From assembly GCA_027491075.1 (NCBI GenBank), contig JAIXWX010000011.1:1-64000 (forward strand): a stretch of 64,000 nucleotides of DNA, in the 5' to 3' direction. Under the pieces are notes generated by a model that saw only the letters and a program-made list of their open reading frames with translations, was not told the DNA's origin and searched no databases. This document shows, piece by piece, positions 17,450-27,245 of the stretch; position 1 is the first letter of the stretch, and each line of letters begins with the position of its first letter. Position numbers and translations under genes: made by a program. Source of the stretch: Flavobacteriales bacterium. GTDB lineage: Bacteria > Bacteroidota > Bacteroidia > Flavobacteriales_D > Sanyastnellaceae.

Positions 17450-18066
17450 TGTATTTTGTAAAAACTCCAGAAATGCTGCAGCCGTTGGTTTCCGACTTGC
17501 TCTGGAGTGTTCATACATTTGATAAAGAAATATTTCTAACATTCGACGATGGCCCCATTCCCGATGTTACAGAACAAGTATTAGACATTTTAAAATCCTA
17601 TAATGCCAAAGCCACGTTCTTTTGCATCGGTAAGAATGTAAAGAAGCATCCTGAGATTTATCGCAGAATTTCCGCGGAAGGTCATAGTATCGGTAACCAT
17701 ACACAAGATCACCTCAATGGCGTTAAAACAAAACAATACCGATATCTAAAAAATGTAGTGGGTGCTGCAGAAGTCATAGACAGTAGACTCTTCAGACCCC
17801 CTTATGGTCGAATCACACCTGCTCAAATAAGCGCTCTCAAGTCGAGGTTTACCATTGTAATGTGGGATATTATTACCGGAGACTTTGATAAAACCAACGG
17901 TGTGGAAAAAGTCGTCAGAAATGTCCTAGATCATGTTCGGGAAGGAAGCATTATCGTATTTCATGATAGTATCAAGGCCGCACCGCGAATGATTCCTGCG
18001 TTGAAAATTGTAATGGAAGAACTTTCCAAGGCTGGATACAAATTCTCCGCACTTCCTCAAAATTAA
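17449..18066 (+). CDS. NodB-type polysaccharide deacetylase family protein
   Basis: 205 residues. All NodB motifs are visible: LTFDDGPIPD (metal Asp and base), HTQDH (the HxxxH metal pair), RPPYGR, MWDIITGDFD and IIVFHDS. These carbohydrate esterase family 4 enzymes remove N-acetyl groups from GlcNAc-containing polymers using a divalent metal. No signal peptide is seen, which is common for the short Bacteroidota version and leaves its location open. The start overlaps the stop of the lamin-tail gene by one base (TAATG) and rsmA follows 15 bases later, so it sits inside an operon. Confidence 0.92.
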   Translation: MYFVKTPEMLQPLVSDLLWSVHTFDKEIFLTFDDGPIPDVTEQVLDILKSYNAKATFFCIGKNVKKHPEIYRRISAEGHSIGNHTQDHLNGVKTKQYRYLKNVVGAAEVIDSRLFRPPYGRITPAQISALKSRFTIVMWDIITGDFDKTNGVEKVVRNVLDHVREGSIIVFHDSIKAAPRMIPALKIVMEELSKAGYKFSALPQN

Positions 18067-18081
18067 AACTACCTTAGCAGC

Positions 18082-18852
18082 ATGTACGTACGGCCTAAAA
18101 AGCACCTTGGTCAACACTTCTTAAAAAACCCAGAGATATGCCAGCAAATTGCAGAAGCCCTCACTGGTTTTCAAGGCTACAAACAAATCATTGAAATTGG
18201 CCCTGGAACAGGCGCACTCACTTCATTTCTCTTAAAAAGAAAAGAATTTGATTTATTTCTCTCTGAAATAGACACAGAAAGTATTGAATATCTGAAAGCC
18301 TACTTTCCTGAAGTCAGACAAAAAATCATCGATCGTGACTTTCTATCGCTACCCTTAAATGAAATTTTTCAAGAGTCTTTTGCCGTTGTTGGGAACTTTC
18401 CTTACAACATATCATCACAAATCTTATTCAAGGTATTAGACTTTAAAGAACAAATTCCTGAAGTGGTGGGTATGTTTCAAAAAGAAGTAGCAGAAAGAGT
18501 CGCCGGAAAACCCGGTAACAAAGACTATGGAATTCTTTCGGTGCTCATCCAGGCATATTATCAAACAGAATATCTTTTTACTGTTAGTGAACTAGAATTT
18601 GATCCACCACCAAAAGTAAAAAGTGGAGTTATTCGATTACAAAGAATCCCAGAGCAATCATTCGGTTGTGATGAAGTGAAGTTCAAACTTGTGGTAAAGA
18701 CCGCTTTTAATCAAAGAAGAAAGACACTTAGAAATTCGGTCAAATCCCTCACCTCCATTGAAGTAGACACCTCACTTCCTGTTTTCAATCAAAGACCAGA
18801 ACAATTGAGTGTAGCCGAATTTAAATCGCTGACCAATTTGTTGTTTCCGTGA
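18082..18852 (+). CDS. rsmA: 16S rRNA (adenine1518-N6/adenine1519-N6) dimethyltransferase
   Basis: 256 residues; KsgA/RsmA dimethylates two adjacent adenines in helix 45 of 16S rRNA late in small-subunit assembly. Seen: N-terminal KKHLGQHFLKNP, SAM motif IEIGPGTGALT, and the catalytic motif IV NFPYNISS, then PPPKVKSGVIRL and the C-terminal helical domain with FNQRRKTLRNS. Length typical. The stop shares a base with the next gene's start. Confidence 0.97.
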   Translation: MYVRPKKHLGQHFLKNPEICQQIAEALTGFQGYKQIIEIGPGTGALTSFLLKRKEFDLFLSEIDTESIEYLKAYFPEVRQKIIDRDFLSLPLNEIFQESFAVVGNFPYNISSQILFKVLDFKEQIPEVVGMFQKEVAERVAGKPGNKDYGILSVLIQAYYQTEYLFTVSELEFDPPPKVKSGVIRLQRIPEQSFGCDEVKFKLVVKTAFNQRRKTLRNSVKSLTSIEVDTSLPVFNQRPEQLSVAEFKSLTNLLFP

Positions 18853-19310
18853 TGAGTACAATCAATCGTTTTAATATTCGTGCTTATTTCTTGCTCTTAA
18901 ACGATGACAATGAGCTATTGGTTAGTGATGAAATAATCGCAGGAAAGCAGTATACAAAGCTCCCTGGCGGAGGAGTAGAATTCGGAGAAGGAATTGAAGA
19001 TGCAGTAAAAAGAGAGGCGTTAGAAGAACTCGGACAAGAAGTTGAAATAGTAAAGCACGTTTACACCACCGGCTTTTTTATACAAAGCGCTTTCAAACCT
19101 ACTGATCAGGTCATTTCGGTTTACTACCAAGTCCGATTACTGGAATTACCAAAGTTTAAAATTGCCTCCCGTCGCTTTGATTTTGACCTCGAAAATCACC
19201 AAACCGAGAGTTTCCGATGGGTGCATATCGGAGAAATCAATCTCAAAGAATTTGCATTTCCCGCGGATCGCTTCATTCTAGAGCGTATTGCTACCGATAC
19301 CCCCCTTTAA
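18852..19310 (+). CDS. Nudix hydrolase family protein
   Basis: About 152 residues from ATG 18852, whose A is the last base of the rsmA stop (TGATG); GTG at 18849 is an alternative. The Nudix box is intact: G-GVEFG-E-GIEDAVK-RE-A-LEELGQE, with the REALEELG metal-binding helix. Nudix enzymes cleave nucleoside diphosphates linked to another moiety; the substrate here is not predictable. Translationally coupled to rsmA and followed 27 bases later by dnaG. Confidence 0.93.
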   Translation: MSTINRFNIRAYFLLLNDDNELLVSDEIIAGKQYTKLPGGGVEFGEGIEDAVKREALEELGQEVEIVKHVYTTGFFIQSAFKPTDQVISVYYQVRLLELPKFKIASRRFDFDLENHQTESFRWVHIGEINLKEFAFPADRFILERIATDTPL

Positions 19311-19325
19311 GACACGAGTAAATCT

Positions 19326-19333
19326 TATATTTG
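19326..19333 (+). promoter_or_regulatory. Promoter -7 element (TATATTTG) abutting the dnaG start
   Basis: Perfect TAnnTTTG ending four bases before ATG 19338, the same spacing as before the methyltransferase gene at 11508. It implies a leaderless dnaG mRNA if used. No -33 TTG at the usual spacing. Confidence 0.5.
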
Positions 19334-19337
19334 GGCC

Positions 19338-21284
19338 ATGATCAGTCGTGCCACCATTGACCGAATTTATGCTGCCGCCATTATCGAAGATGTAATTGGC
19401 GACTTTGTGCATTTAAAAAAGTCTGGCTCATCATGGAAAGGACTCTCTCCTTTCTCTAAAGAAAGAACCCCTAGTTTTTTTGTTGTTCCCGCTAAAGGAA
19501 TCTACAAGGACTTCTCTTCTGGTAAGGGAGGAAATGTGATCGACTTTCTCATGGAACACGAAAAGTTCTCCTATCCTGAAGCACTTCGATGGCTGGCGAA
19601 TCGTTACAATATTGAAATCGAAGAAGAGCAACAATCCACAGAACAGCTTCAAGAAAAAACCGAACGAGAGCAACTATCTATTGTTACTGAATGGGCGGCA
19701 AAGTGGTTTCAGCAACAAATGATAGAAACAGAGGAAGGACAAGCCATCGGATTAAGTTATTTTCAAGAAAGAGGATTTAGACCGGAAACCATTCGCACTT
19801 TTCAACTCGGTTATTCTCCAGATAGATGGGACGCTCTCATCAAAGCAGCTACTGAAGCTGGATACAATACTGAATATCTCATAAAGACAGGACTTGTAAA
19901 AGAAAAAGAAGATAAACTTTTTGATTTCTTTAAGGGCAGAGTCATGTTTCCCATACACAATATCAGCGGGAAAGTAATTGCCTTTGGAGGAAGAACGCTT
20001 CGAAGCGATAAGAACATCGCCAAATATTTCAATTCACCTGAAAGCGAATTGTATGTAAAAAGCAATGTACTGTTTGGCCTCCACCTTGCTAAAAATGCAA
20101 TCGTTAGAGAAGATGTCTGCTTTCTGGTGGAAGGATACACCGACGTAATTTCACTTCATCAGGCCGGTGTAGAAAATGTAGTCGCATCCAGCGGAACTTC
20201 TCTTACAGAAGGCCAAATTAGACTTATTAAACGCTACACCCCGAATATTACTATTCTCTATGACGGTGACAGCGCAGGAATCAGAGCCAGTTTCAGGGGA
20301 ATTGATATGATCTTGAAAGAAGGTTTGAATGTTAAAGTTCTTCTTTTTCCAGACGGCGATGACCCCGACAGCTTTGCACGAAAAAATAGCAGTGAAGCTA
20401 TCCAAGAATTCATATCGAAGAACGCTCAAGATTTCATCACTTTCAAAACCTCGCTTCTACTGAGCGAAACTGGAGGAGATCCAGTAAAAAAAGCAGCCTT
20501 GATCAGAGGCATTGTAGATAGTATCGCACTCATTCCCGATGCAATCACTCGATCCGTTTACACTCAAGAATGCAGCCGTTTGCTTCAAATTAGCGAACAA
20601 GTGCTATTAACAGAGCTCAATAAATCCATTCTTCAAAAATTAAAAAAAGATAAAGAGGAGCCTCTTCCCATTCTTGACGAACCTGAAAAATCCGGTATTC
20701 CTGAAAACGATTATGTTCAAGATGAAATCAACTTACATCATCAAGAAAGAGAGCTCATTCGTATTTTGCTTTCCTACGGAGAATATCCAATAACGATAGT
20801 CGCTAAAAACGAGCTCGATGAATTGGAACCCATGACCATTAGCGTATCAGAGTTTCTAATAACAGGTCTCCAACAGGATGAAATTACGTTAGAGCATGAA
20901 ACCTATAGACGAATTTTATTCGAGTATATCGAGTTTATCGGGAGGGAAGAGTTCCCAGAGGTAAGAGCCTTTACCCTGCACCCTGATCAGGAAATATCCG
21001 GAGAAACATCTCGCATTGTTACTAGTCAACATCAACTAAGTAGCAATTGGAAAATAAAGCACAACATAAACACAGAAACAGAAGATCTCATTCTGAAGAA
21101 ATCCGCTACTGCTTCTTTATTCCGATTGAAATTGAGAAAAGTAATTCAAGAAATTCAAAGGATCGAAGCAGAAATTAAATCAACCGAAGACCCTGCTTCT
21201 GTTGACGCCCTTTTACAAGAAAAAATACTCCTCGATAAAGTTAAGGCACGTATTGCATCACATTTTGGAACCGTGATTATATAA
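19338..21284 (+). CDS. dnaG: DNA primase without N-terminal zinc ligands
   Basis: 648 residues; makes RNA primers for replication. The core is intact: Toprim motifs LVEGYTDVISLHQAGVENVVASSG in two parts and LYDGDSAGIRAS, and an RNA-polymerase-like basic region near 140-230. The N-terminal CHC2-type module is present in fold (GLSPFSKERTPSF, then YKDFSSGKGGNVIDF), but every expected zinc ligand is replaced: Ser37, Ser40, Asp58 and Ser61 stand where Cys, His, Cys and Cys are usual. The C-terminal ~200 residues would contact DnaB helicase. I recall similar loss in some Flavobacteriia, so it may be lineage-wide. Function as primase is very likely retained. Confidence 0.95.
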   Translation: MISRATIDRIYAAAIIEDVIGDFVHLKKSGSSWKGLSPFSKERTPSFFVVPAKGIYKDFSSGKGGNVIDFLMEHEKFSYPEALRWLANRYNIEIEEEQQSTEQLQEKTEREQLSIVTEWAAKWFQQQMIETEEGQAIGLSYFQERGFRPETIRTFQLGYSPDRWDALIKAATEAGYNTEYLIKTGLVKEKEDKLFDFFKGRVMFPIHNISGKVIAFGGRTLRSDKNIAKYFNSPESELYVKSNVLFGLHLAKNAIVREDVCFLVEGYTDVISLHQAGVENVVASSGTSLTEGQIRLIKRYTPNITILYDGDSAGIRASFRGIDMILKEGLNVKVLLFPDGDDPDSFARKNSSEAIQEFISKNAQDFITFKTSLLLSETGGDPVKKAALIRGIVDSIALIPDAITRSVYTQECSRLLQISEQVLLTELNKSILQKLKKDKEEPLPILDEPEKSGIPENDYVQDEINLHHQERELIRILLSYGEYPITIVAKNELDELEPMTISVSEFLITGLQQDEITLEHETYRRILFEYIEFIGREEFPEVRAFTLHPDQEISGETSRIVTSQHQLSSNWKIKHNINTETEDLILKKSATASLFRLKLRKVIQEIQRIEAEIKSTEDPASVDALLQEKILLDKVKARIASHFGTVII

Positions 21285-21288
21285 ACAA

Positions 21289-23244
21289 TTGCAATCCGAA
21301 AGAAAATATATTCATGAATATACAAGCTCACTTCATCAAGTGCTCGCTTCTACTGTATTATTCTTTCGGGAGAATATCAAAAACGAGAGTATTCCTTTTA
21401 CTGATTTATTCGAAGAATTTCTTTCTGCCATATCGTCAAATACTTCCTTTAAACAAGCGTTTGTTGCCGAGTTAGAAAGTTTACTGAATCGCCCTGGATT
21501 CAATCTAGCCATTGAAAATAAAGGCATCAGCAATCACACCTCTTTTTGGCAAGAACTTACGGCAAGAATAAGACACTCATTAATTCCTGAACTGAAGGGC
21601 AACAACCTGTTCTTGCTAAGACTCTCCAAGATAATCAATGCCGAATTAGATCATCTTTGGATAAAACAAATTCATCCCGAACACATTACCGCCCTGCAAC
21701 AGCGATTGGGAAAAGTAGAATATCCCATTGAAAAATTCGCCACGAGTATACAGATATTGACCATTCGAACTTCTAATATAGGATTTGACTACCGAATGAA
21801 TATTCGGGATAGAGAAGAAAAACATTTATCTTTATTCTTAGAACTTCAAAAAAATAGTGGTGCTTTCATTAATGCTATAACCAGTAACACAAGGAAAGAA
21901 GAAACCAAGGATGAGCTGCGTTTTTCTATAGAAAAGTGTCGAATGCACTTTAAAGACATCATTGATGCTTCCGAACGATTCGGAGCCAATGTAGATGTCA
22001 TATTTACTATTTCGAAAGCCTTGGACATGTTGAGGCGCATTGAAGACCTCATCAATATTTGTCAGCCCGGCAATCAATCATCAGCACATGCCACATTCTC
22101 TATTTTTTCGAGTATTGTGAATGCTGAGAAAAATTCAAAGGGCTTTAGTCATTTTATGAAAAAGAACTTAAAGGTTCTTTCCCTCCGAATAAGCGAACAT
22201 TCAAGCAATACCGGCGAGCATTACATCGCTGCGGATTTTCGCGACTATTCTGCATTCCTTGGGGCAGCGGCAGGCGCAGGCCTGATAGTATCGGTCCTGG
22301 TGTTCTTCAAAGCTTGGCTTCATGAAGCAAGTTTACCCGTATTCTGGGAAGCATTGGTCTATTCGATCAACTATGTTTTAGGCTTTGTACTTATCAATTC
22401 CTTTCACTTCACCTTGGCTACCAAACAACCTGCAATGACGGCCTCCACCATTGCAAAATCGTTAGGAAATAATATAGAAAAAGCTAATATCCCAGAATTA
22501 GGAATTACGATTGCAAAAGTATTCCATACCCAGACCATCAGCTTTATCGGGAATTTGATTATCGTTTTTCCATTGCCTTTCCTGTTTGCTTGGATGTTGC
22601 ACTGGGGATTTGACTATAAACTATTTGGTACCGAACAATCATTCGGTGTGATGGACGCTCAGCATCCGTGGCGCAGTGGTGCATTATGGTTTGCCGCCAT
22701 CACTGGGGTATTTCTATTTATGAGCGGGCTTATAGCAGGATATACCGACAATCGAATCATCTACAGCCGAATCCCAGAAAGAATACGCGAAATGAAAGGT
22801 CTCCATCGCATTTTGGGAATGAAACGCGTTACTAAAATTTCTACATTCCTTTCCGCTAATGCAGGTTCGTTGGCGGGAAATATTTCATTGGGCTTCCTGT
22901 TAGGAACCGCGACCTTTATTGGCTATATCACAGGACTTCCTTACGATATCAGACACATCACCTTTGCGGCAGGTACGTTCAGTGCCGCACTCTATTGTTC
23001 TGATGGGCTATTTTCACTCGTTGATGTCGTGGTTACAGTGATCGGAATACTGATGATCGGTGCCATAAACTTTTCCGTTTCATTCGGTCTTGCGTTTTAT
23101 ACGGCTTGTAAAAGCCGTGATATCGGCCTGTCCGAGCTCAGAGAATTATGGATATTCTTGAAAATATACATCAGAAAGTATCCCTTGGATTTCATTCGCG
23201 CACCTTTGACACCGCGAAAAGTGTCAGATATTCTGAAAAGCTGA
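21289..23244 (+). CDS. Gcr-family 'site-specific recombinase' membrane protein (PF10136-like)
   Basis: 651 residues. The first ~320 are soluble and helical, the rest hydrophobic with about six to eight membrane segments (for example about 325-345, 360-385, 420-445, 470-490, 530-560, 585-610). Composition and layout, including SFHFTLATKQPAMTAS, match the family named after a gonococcal recombinase (Gcr). The recombinase label is historical and poorly supported: no tyrosine or serine recombinase motif is visible, and the membrane topology argues against DNA recombination. The start is TTG 21289, four bases after dnaG; a stop at 21274 closes the frame and no early ATG exists. Confidence 0.75.
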   Translation: MQSERKYIHEYTSSLHQVLASTVLFFRENIKNESIPFTDLFEEFLSAISSNTSFKQAFVAELESLLNRPGFNLAIENKGISNHTSFWQELTARIRHSLIPELKGNNLFLLRLSKIINAELDHLWIKQIHPEHITALQQRLGKVEYPIEKFATSIQILTIRTSNIGFDYRMNIRDREEKHLSLFLELQKNSGAFINAITSNTRKEETKDELRFSIEKCRMHFKDIIDASERFGANVDVIFTISKALDMLRRIEDLINICQPGNQSSAHATFSIFSSIVNAEKNSKGFSHFMKKNLKVLSLRISEHSSNTGEHYIAADFRDYSAFLGAAAGAGLIVSVLVFFKAWLHEASLPVFWEALVYSINYVLGFVLINSFHFTLATKQPAMTASTIAKSLGNNIEKANIPELGITIAKVFHTQTISFIGNLIIVFPLPFLFAWMLHWGFDYKLFGTEQSFGVMDAQHPWRSGALWFAAITGVFLFMSGLIAGYTDNRIIYSRIPERIREMKGLHRILGMKRVTKISTFLSANAGSLAGNISLGFLLGTATFIGYITGLPYDIRHITFAAGTFSAALYCSDGLFSLVDVVVTVIGILMIGAINFSVSFGLAFYTACKSRDIGLSELRELWIFLKIYIRKYPLDFIRAPLTPRKVSDILKS

Positions 23245-23271
23245 TCATTTTCACTCAATTTCACATCTTCG

Positions 23272-23304
23272 TTTGGTTTCAATACCTTAAACATGGTATT
23301 TTTG
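23272..23304 (+). promoter_or_regulatory. suf operon promoter (TTTG -33, TATTTTTG -7)
   Basis: TTTG at 23272-23275 and TATTTTTG at 23297-23304 (perfect TAnnTTTG), 21 bases apart, a full Bacteroidota-type promoter. The predicted leader before the first suf gene is long (~85-90 nt), leaving room for 5' UTR regulation. The rest of the 152-base gap after 23244 shows no other element. Confidence 0.7.
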
Positions 23305-23396
23305 CATCCCTTATTCAATTTAGAAGCGTTCCAAATAATTCCTGAAACGCTGAACATATAGGGGTTATAATTGGTTTTTACATAAATCAGATACTC

Positions 23397-23723
23397 ATGA
23401 TAAAAGTAAATGATAGTGCGAAAGAGCAGGTTACCAAACTTTTAGTGGATGAGAAGCATCCCCAAGGCGCATTTGTGCGTGTAGGAGTAGAAGGTGGAGG
23501 TTGTTCTGGTCTAATGTATCAGCTCACCTTTGATACAGAAATGAAGGAAGGTGATCAAGTATTCGAAGACAACGGTGTCAAGGTAGTGGTCGACAGAAAG
23601 TCGTTTCTATACCTTGTGGGCACCGAATTAGAGTATACCGGCGGACTCAACGGCAAAGGCTTTGTTTTCAAAAATCCCAACGCATCAAGAACATGCGGAT
23701 GCGGTGAAAGTTTTTCCATTTAA
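23397..23723 (+). CDS. Fe-S cluster assembly accessory/carrier protein (SufA/IscA/ErpA family)
   Basis: 108 residues. A-type carrier: the three cluster-binding Cys are present, one in GGGCSGLMY and two in the C-terminal CGCGESF. These proteins accept Fe-S clusters from the SufBCD scaffold and pass them to apo-proteins. First gene of the suf operon, 11 bases before sufB. SufA, IscA and ErpA cannot be told apart from sequence alone; position favours SufA. Confidence 0.95.
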   Translation: MIKVNDSAKEQVTKLLVDEKHPQGAFVRVGVEGGGCSGLMYQLTFDTEMKEGDQVFEDNGVKVVVDRKSFLYLVGTELEYTGGLNGKGFVFKNPNASRTCGCGESFSI

Positions 23724-23734
23724 CCCGATTAACA

Positions 23735-25183
23735 ATGGCTTACGAAGGAGATGAAATACTGGATTCAGTTACTTCCAAAGAGTACGAATTCGGCTTTACA
23801 ACCAATATTGAAACAGATAAGGCACCAGCAGGGCTAAATGAAGATATCATCCGATTGATTTCTTCGAAAAAAGAAGAACCCGAATGGCTCTTAGAATGGA
23901 GACTCGATGCGTTTCGTCAATGGCTTAAAATGACAGAACCAGAGTGGGCGCACGTGCACTATACCAAGCCTGATTTTCAAGCGATTTCCTATTATGCTGC
24001 TCCCAAAAAAAGACCGAAATACAATAGCATCGATGAGATAGATCCAGAGCTCCGAAGAACGATGGAAAAACTAGGGATTTCTTTGGAAGAACAAAAAAGA
24101 CTATCAGGAGTGGCGGTAGACTTCGTGTTAGACTCCGTCTCTGTGGCCACCTCTTTCAAAGAAAAGCTAGCAGAATTGGGAATCATCTTTTGCTCTATGA
24201 GCGAAGCCGTTCATGAACACCCAGATCTTGTTAGAAAGTATATTGGAACGGTAGTTCCCAAGAGCGATAATTTCTATGCAGCGTTAAATAGTGCCGTCTT
24301 TACAGATGGTTCTTTTTGCTATATACCCAAAGGGGTAAGATGTCCGATGGAATTAAGTACTTACTTCAGAATTAATGAAGCGGGAACTGGACAATTTGAA
24401 AGAACACTGGTTATTGCCGATGAAGGCGCCTATGTTAGCTACTTAGAAGGCTGCACTGCTCCTCAAAGAGACGAAAACCAACTGCATGCCGCCGTAGTAG
24501 AACTTGTGGCACTTGACAATGCTGAAATAAAATACAGTACTGTTCAAAACTGGTATCCTGGCGACAAAGACGGGAAGGGCGGCGTGTTCAATTTCGTTAC
24601 CAAGAGAGGTTTGTGCGAAGGCATTAACAGTAAGATTTCTTGGACGCAAGTTGAAACGGGAAGTGCGATTACGTGGAAGTATCCCAGTTGTGTGCTTAAA
24701 GGAGACAATAGTATCGGTGAATTTTACTCCGTGGCTGTTACCAATAATGCCCAACAAGCAGATACTGGAACAAAGATGATTCACATTGGGAAGAATACCA
24801 GCAGCACTATAATATCCAAAGGAATTAGCGCGGGATCAAGCCAAAACTCCTACAGAGGTTTGGTTCAAATAAATCCCTCCGCGGATCATGCTCGCAATTT
24901 CTCACAGTGTGACTCCTTGCTTATGACCGATCACTGCGGTGCACACACCTTTCCATATATCGAGGTAAAAAACAAAACCGCCAAAGTAGAACACGAGGCC
25001 ACTACTTCAAAGATCGGTGAAGATCAAATATTCTATTGTTTACAAAGAGGATTGAGTGAAGAAAAAGCAATTTCTCTTATTGTAAATGGATATGCAAAAG
25101 AAGTACTCAATCAACTTCCCATGGAATTTGCAGTGGAGGCTCAAAAACTTCTTTCTATTTCATTGGAAGGAAGTGTTGGATAA
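23735..25183 (+). CDS. sufB: Fe-S cluster assembly protein SufB
   Basis: 482 residues; forms the SufBC2D scaffold on which Fe-S clusters are built in the cytoplasm. Seen: an N-terminal helical part, then the right-handed beta-helix core with [35 protein letters not shown] and the C-terminal [20 protein letters not shown] region, which holds the conserved Cys and His of the cluster-forming site. Length typical. Part of the seven-gene suf run plus dxr. Confidence 0.98.
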   Translation: MAYEGDEILDSVTSKEYEFGFTTNIETDKAPAGLNEDIIRLISSKKEEPEWLLEWRLDAFRQWLKMTEPEWAHVHYTKPDFQAISYYAAPKKRPKYNSIDEIDPELRRTMEKLGISLEEQKRLSGVAVDFVLDSVSVATSFKEKLAELGIIFCSMSEAVHEHPDLVRKYIGTVVPKSDNFYAALNSAVFTDGSFCYIPKGVRCPMELSTYFRINEAGTGQFERTLVIADEGAYVSYLEGCTAPQRDENQLHAAVVELVALDNAEIKYSTVQNWYPGDKDGKGGVFNFVTKRGLCEGINSKISWTQVETGSAITWKYPSCVLKGDNSIGEFYSVAVTNNAQQADTGTKMIHIGKNTSSTIISKGISAGSSQNSYRGLVQINPSADHARNFSQCDSLLMTDHCGAHTFPYIEVKNKTAKVEHEATTSKIGEDQIFYCLQRGLSEEKAISLIVNGYAKEVLNQLPMEFAVEAQKLLSISLEGSVG

Positions 25184-25213
25184 ATAGACTAGTTACAATC
25201 ACAGATAAACATC

Positions 25214-25972
25214 ATGTTGACGATTAAAAATTTGCAGGCCAGAGTAGAAGAAAAAGAAATTCTTAAAGGCTTAAATTTCGAAGTAAAGCCTGGGGAGGTT
25301 CATGCTATCATGGGACCCAATGGTTCTGGAAAATCTACCCTTGCATCAGTGCTTGCTGGAAAAGAAGATTATGAAATAACCGGCGGAGAGATAATCTTCA
25401 AAGAAAAAAATCTTCTGGAAATGAGCCCTGAAGTTCGCGCAAGAGAAGGTCTATTCTTGGCGTTTCAATACCCAGTTGAAATACCAGGAGTGAGCAATAT
25501 CAACTTTCTAAAAGCTGCGCTTTCTGAGATAAGAGCATACAGAGGACTGCCTCCATTGACGGCTAAAGAATTCCTTCAACTGGTAAATGAAAAATCAAAG
25601 TTGGTGGAATTGGATGGTCAACTAACCAATCGCTCTTTGAACGAAGGATTTAGTGGTGGAGAAAAGAAAAGAAATGAGATCTTTCAAATGGCAATGCTGG
25701 ATCCTACTCTTGCCATTTTGGATGAAACAGACTCTGGTCTTGATATCGACGCTTTGAGAATTGTTGCCAATGGCGTGAATGCCATGCGTAGTCCTGAAAA
25801 ATCATTTGTAGTGATTACCCACTATCAAAGACTCCTCGACTTTATCGTTCCCGACTTTGTTCACGTACTCTACAAAGGAAAAATCGTGAAGTCTGGAACA
25901 AAAGAACTAGCCCTCGAATTAGAAGAACGAGGATACGATTGGATTAAAGAAGAAGTAGAAGCGCAAGCCTAA
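25214..25972 (+). CDS. sufC: Fe-S cluster assembly ATPase SufC
   Basis: 252 residues; ABC-type ATPase that drives the SufB-SufD scaffold. Walker A GPNGSGKST, Q-loop FLAFQYPVE, signature motif FSGGEKKRNE, Walker B LAILDETDSGLDID with the SufC-specific Asp-Ser-Gly-Leu, and H-loop VITHYQR are all present. No membrane segment, as expected for this soluble ABC protein. sufD begins two bases after its stop. Confidence 0.98.
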   Translation: MLTIKNLQARVEEKEILKGLNFEVKPGEVHAIMGPNGSGKSTLASVLAGKEDYEITGGEIIFKEKNLLEMSPEVRAREGLFLAFQYPVEIPGVSNINFLKAALSEIRAYRGLPPLTAKEFLQLVNEKSKLVELDGQLTNRSLNEGFSGGEKKRNEIFQMAMLDPTLAILDETDSGLDIDALRIVANGVNAMRSPEKSFVVITHYQRLLDFIVPDFVHVLYKGKIVKSGTKELALELEERGYDWIKEEVEAQA

Positions 25973-25974
25973 TC

Positions 25975-27243
25975 ATGGAAACAACCATCGTCAACCATAA
26001 AAGCAAGTTTCTGGCAATAGCTGAACAAACAAAATCAAGTTTGATTAGTGCACTGCCGCTTGTAGTCTCTGAAGCTCAAACAGCATTAGAGAACCTTGAC
26101 ATTCCCACTTCCCGTCATGAAGAATGGAAGTATACTCGTACAACAAAGCTCCAGAATGAGCGCTTCTCCATTCAGAAGTCCTCGACTGCTTCAATTGATT
26201 ACAGACCTTTTGAAGCGCTTCGCTTGGTTTTTGTCAATGGTGTTTACAATGCTTCTCTTAGTGATCATGAGAAAATAGATGGACTTTCCATTCGGTTCGA
26301 TGAAGAAATAAAAGAGCAAACCTTAATCGGTTTTGATATCGCTTCTTCTTCCAACTTCTTCGAGGCACTTCAGAGAGCAACAAGTACCTCGGCACTTCAT
26401 ATCCAGGCAGAAAAAGGAGCCGTCATCGAAAAACCAATCCACATCGTTCATCTAATCGATGCCGCTCAAACACTTGCTACGCCTAGCATTTTCGTGAAAG
26501 TACATCAAAGCGCATCCTTGGAAATCAATGAAAGTTTCATTTCCAGCGACGCAACTGCATCTGGTCTTACGATTCGCCAATTATGGGCTCAAGTAGACAA
26601 AAATGCTCGTCTTGAATACAATAAAATGCAAGATGAAAATGATCTTTCTTATCAAATGTGTTTGGAAGATATTCAACTTGCTGATGACGCTTATTCCAAT
26701 TTCAATACACTCACTCTGAATGGAGGTTGGGTGCGCAATGACCTGCGCATTGCACTCAACGGAAAGAATATTGAAAGTAACTTAAGCGGTTTTTATTTAC
26801 CTCGAAACAAACAACTCATCGATAACCATACTAAAGTAGATCATCGTTATCCGCACTGTGTAAGCAATGAGTTGTATAAAGGCATTCTCTTCGACCAAAG
26901 CACTGGCGTATTCAATGGTAAAGTATATGTAAGAAAAGACGCACAGAAAACCAATGCGTATCAGAATAACGCTAATATAATAGCAGGCGATCAAGCGGTA
27001 ATGAATACCAAGCCAGAGTTAGAAATTTATGCCGACGATGTAAAATGTAGTCATGGAACTACTACTGGTCAACTCGACGAAAGTGCCATGTGGTATCTGC
27101 GATCTAGAGGTATTGGAGTAGATGCGGCTAGAAGACTTCTCACTTCTGCTTTCATCAATGATGTTATTTCTAAAATTTCAAATCAGCAGGTGGCAGAATT
27201 CGTGATTGCAGATTTAACCGAAAAGAATTTATTATACGTTTAA
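25975..27243 (+). CDS. sufD: Fe-S cluster assembly protein SufD
   Basis: 422 residues; paralogue and partner of SufB in the SufBC2D scaffold. Recognised by EEWKYTRT near residue 43, the beta-helix core, and the C-terminal CSHGTTTGQLDESAMWYLRSRGI motif with the conserved His. Tightly packed between sufC (2-base gap) and sufS (2-base gap). Confidence 0.97.
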   Translation: METTIVNHKSKFLAIAEQTKSSLISALPLVVSEAQTALENLDIPTSRHEEWKYTRTTKLQNERFSIQKSSTASIDYRPFEALRLVFVNGVYNASLSDHEKIDGLSIRFDEEIKEQTLIGFDIASSSNFFEALQRATSTSALHIQAEKGAVIEKPIHIVHLIDAAQTLATPSIFVKVHQSASLEINESFISSDATASGLTIRQLWAQVDKNARLEYNKMQDENDLSYQMCLEDIQLADDAYSNFNTLTLNGGWVRNDLRIALNGKNIESNLSGFYLPRNKQLIDNHTKVDHRYPHCVSNELYKGILFDQSTGVFNGKVYVRKDAQKTNAYQNNANIIAGDQAVMNTKPELEIYADDVKCSHGTTTGQLDESAMWYLRSRGIGVDAARRLLTSAFINDVISKISNQQVAEFVIADLTEKNLLYV

Positions 27244-27245
27244 TC

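Noticed and set aside
21289-23244. Gcr-type protein as an active mobile-element integrase
   Set aside because: No recombinase catalytic motifs, no flanking repeats, multi-pass membrane topology, and housekeeping neighbours.
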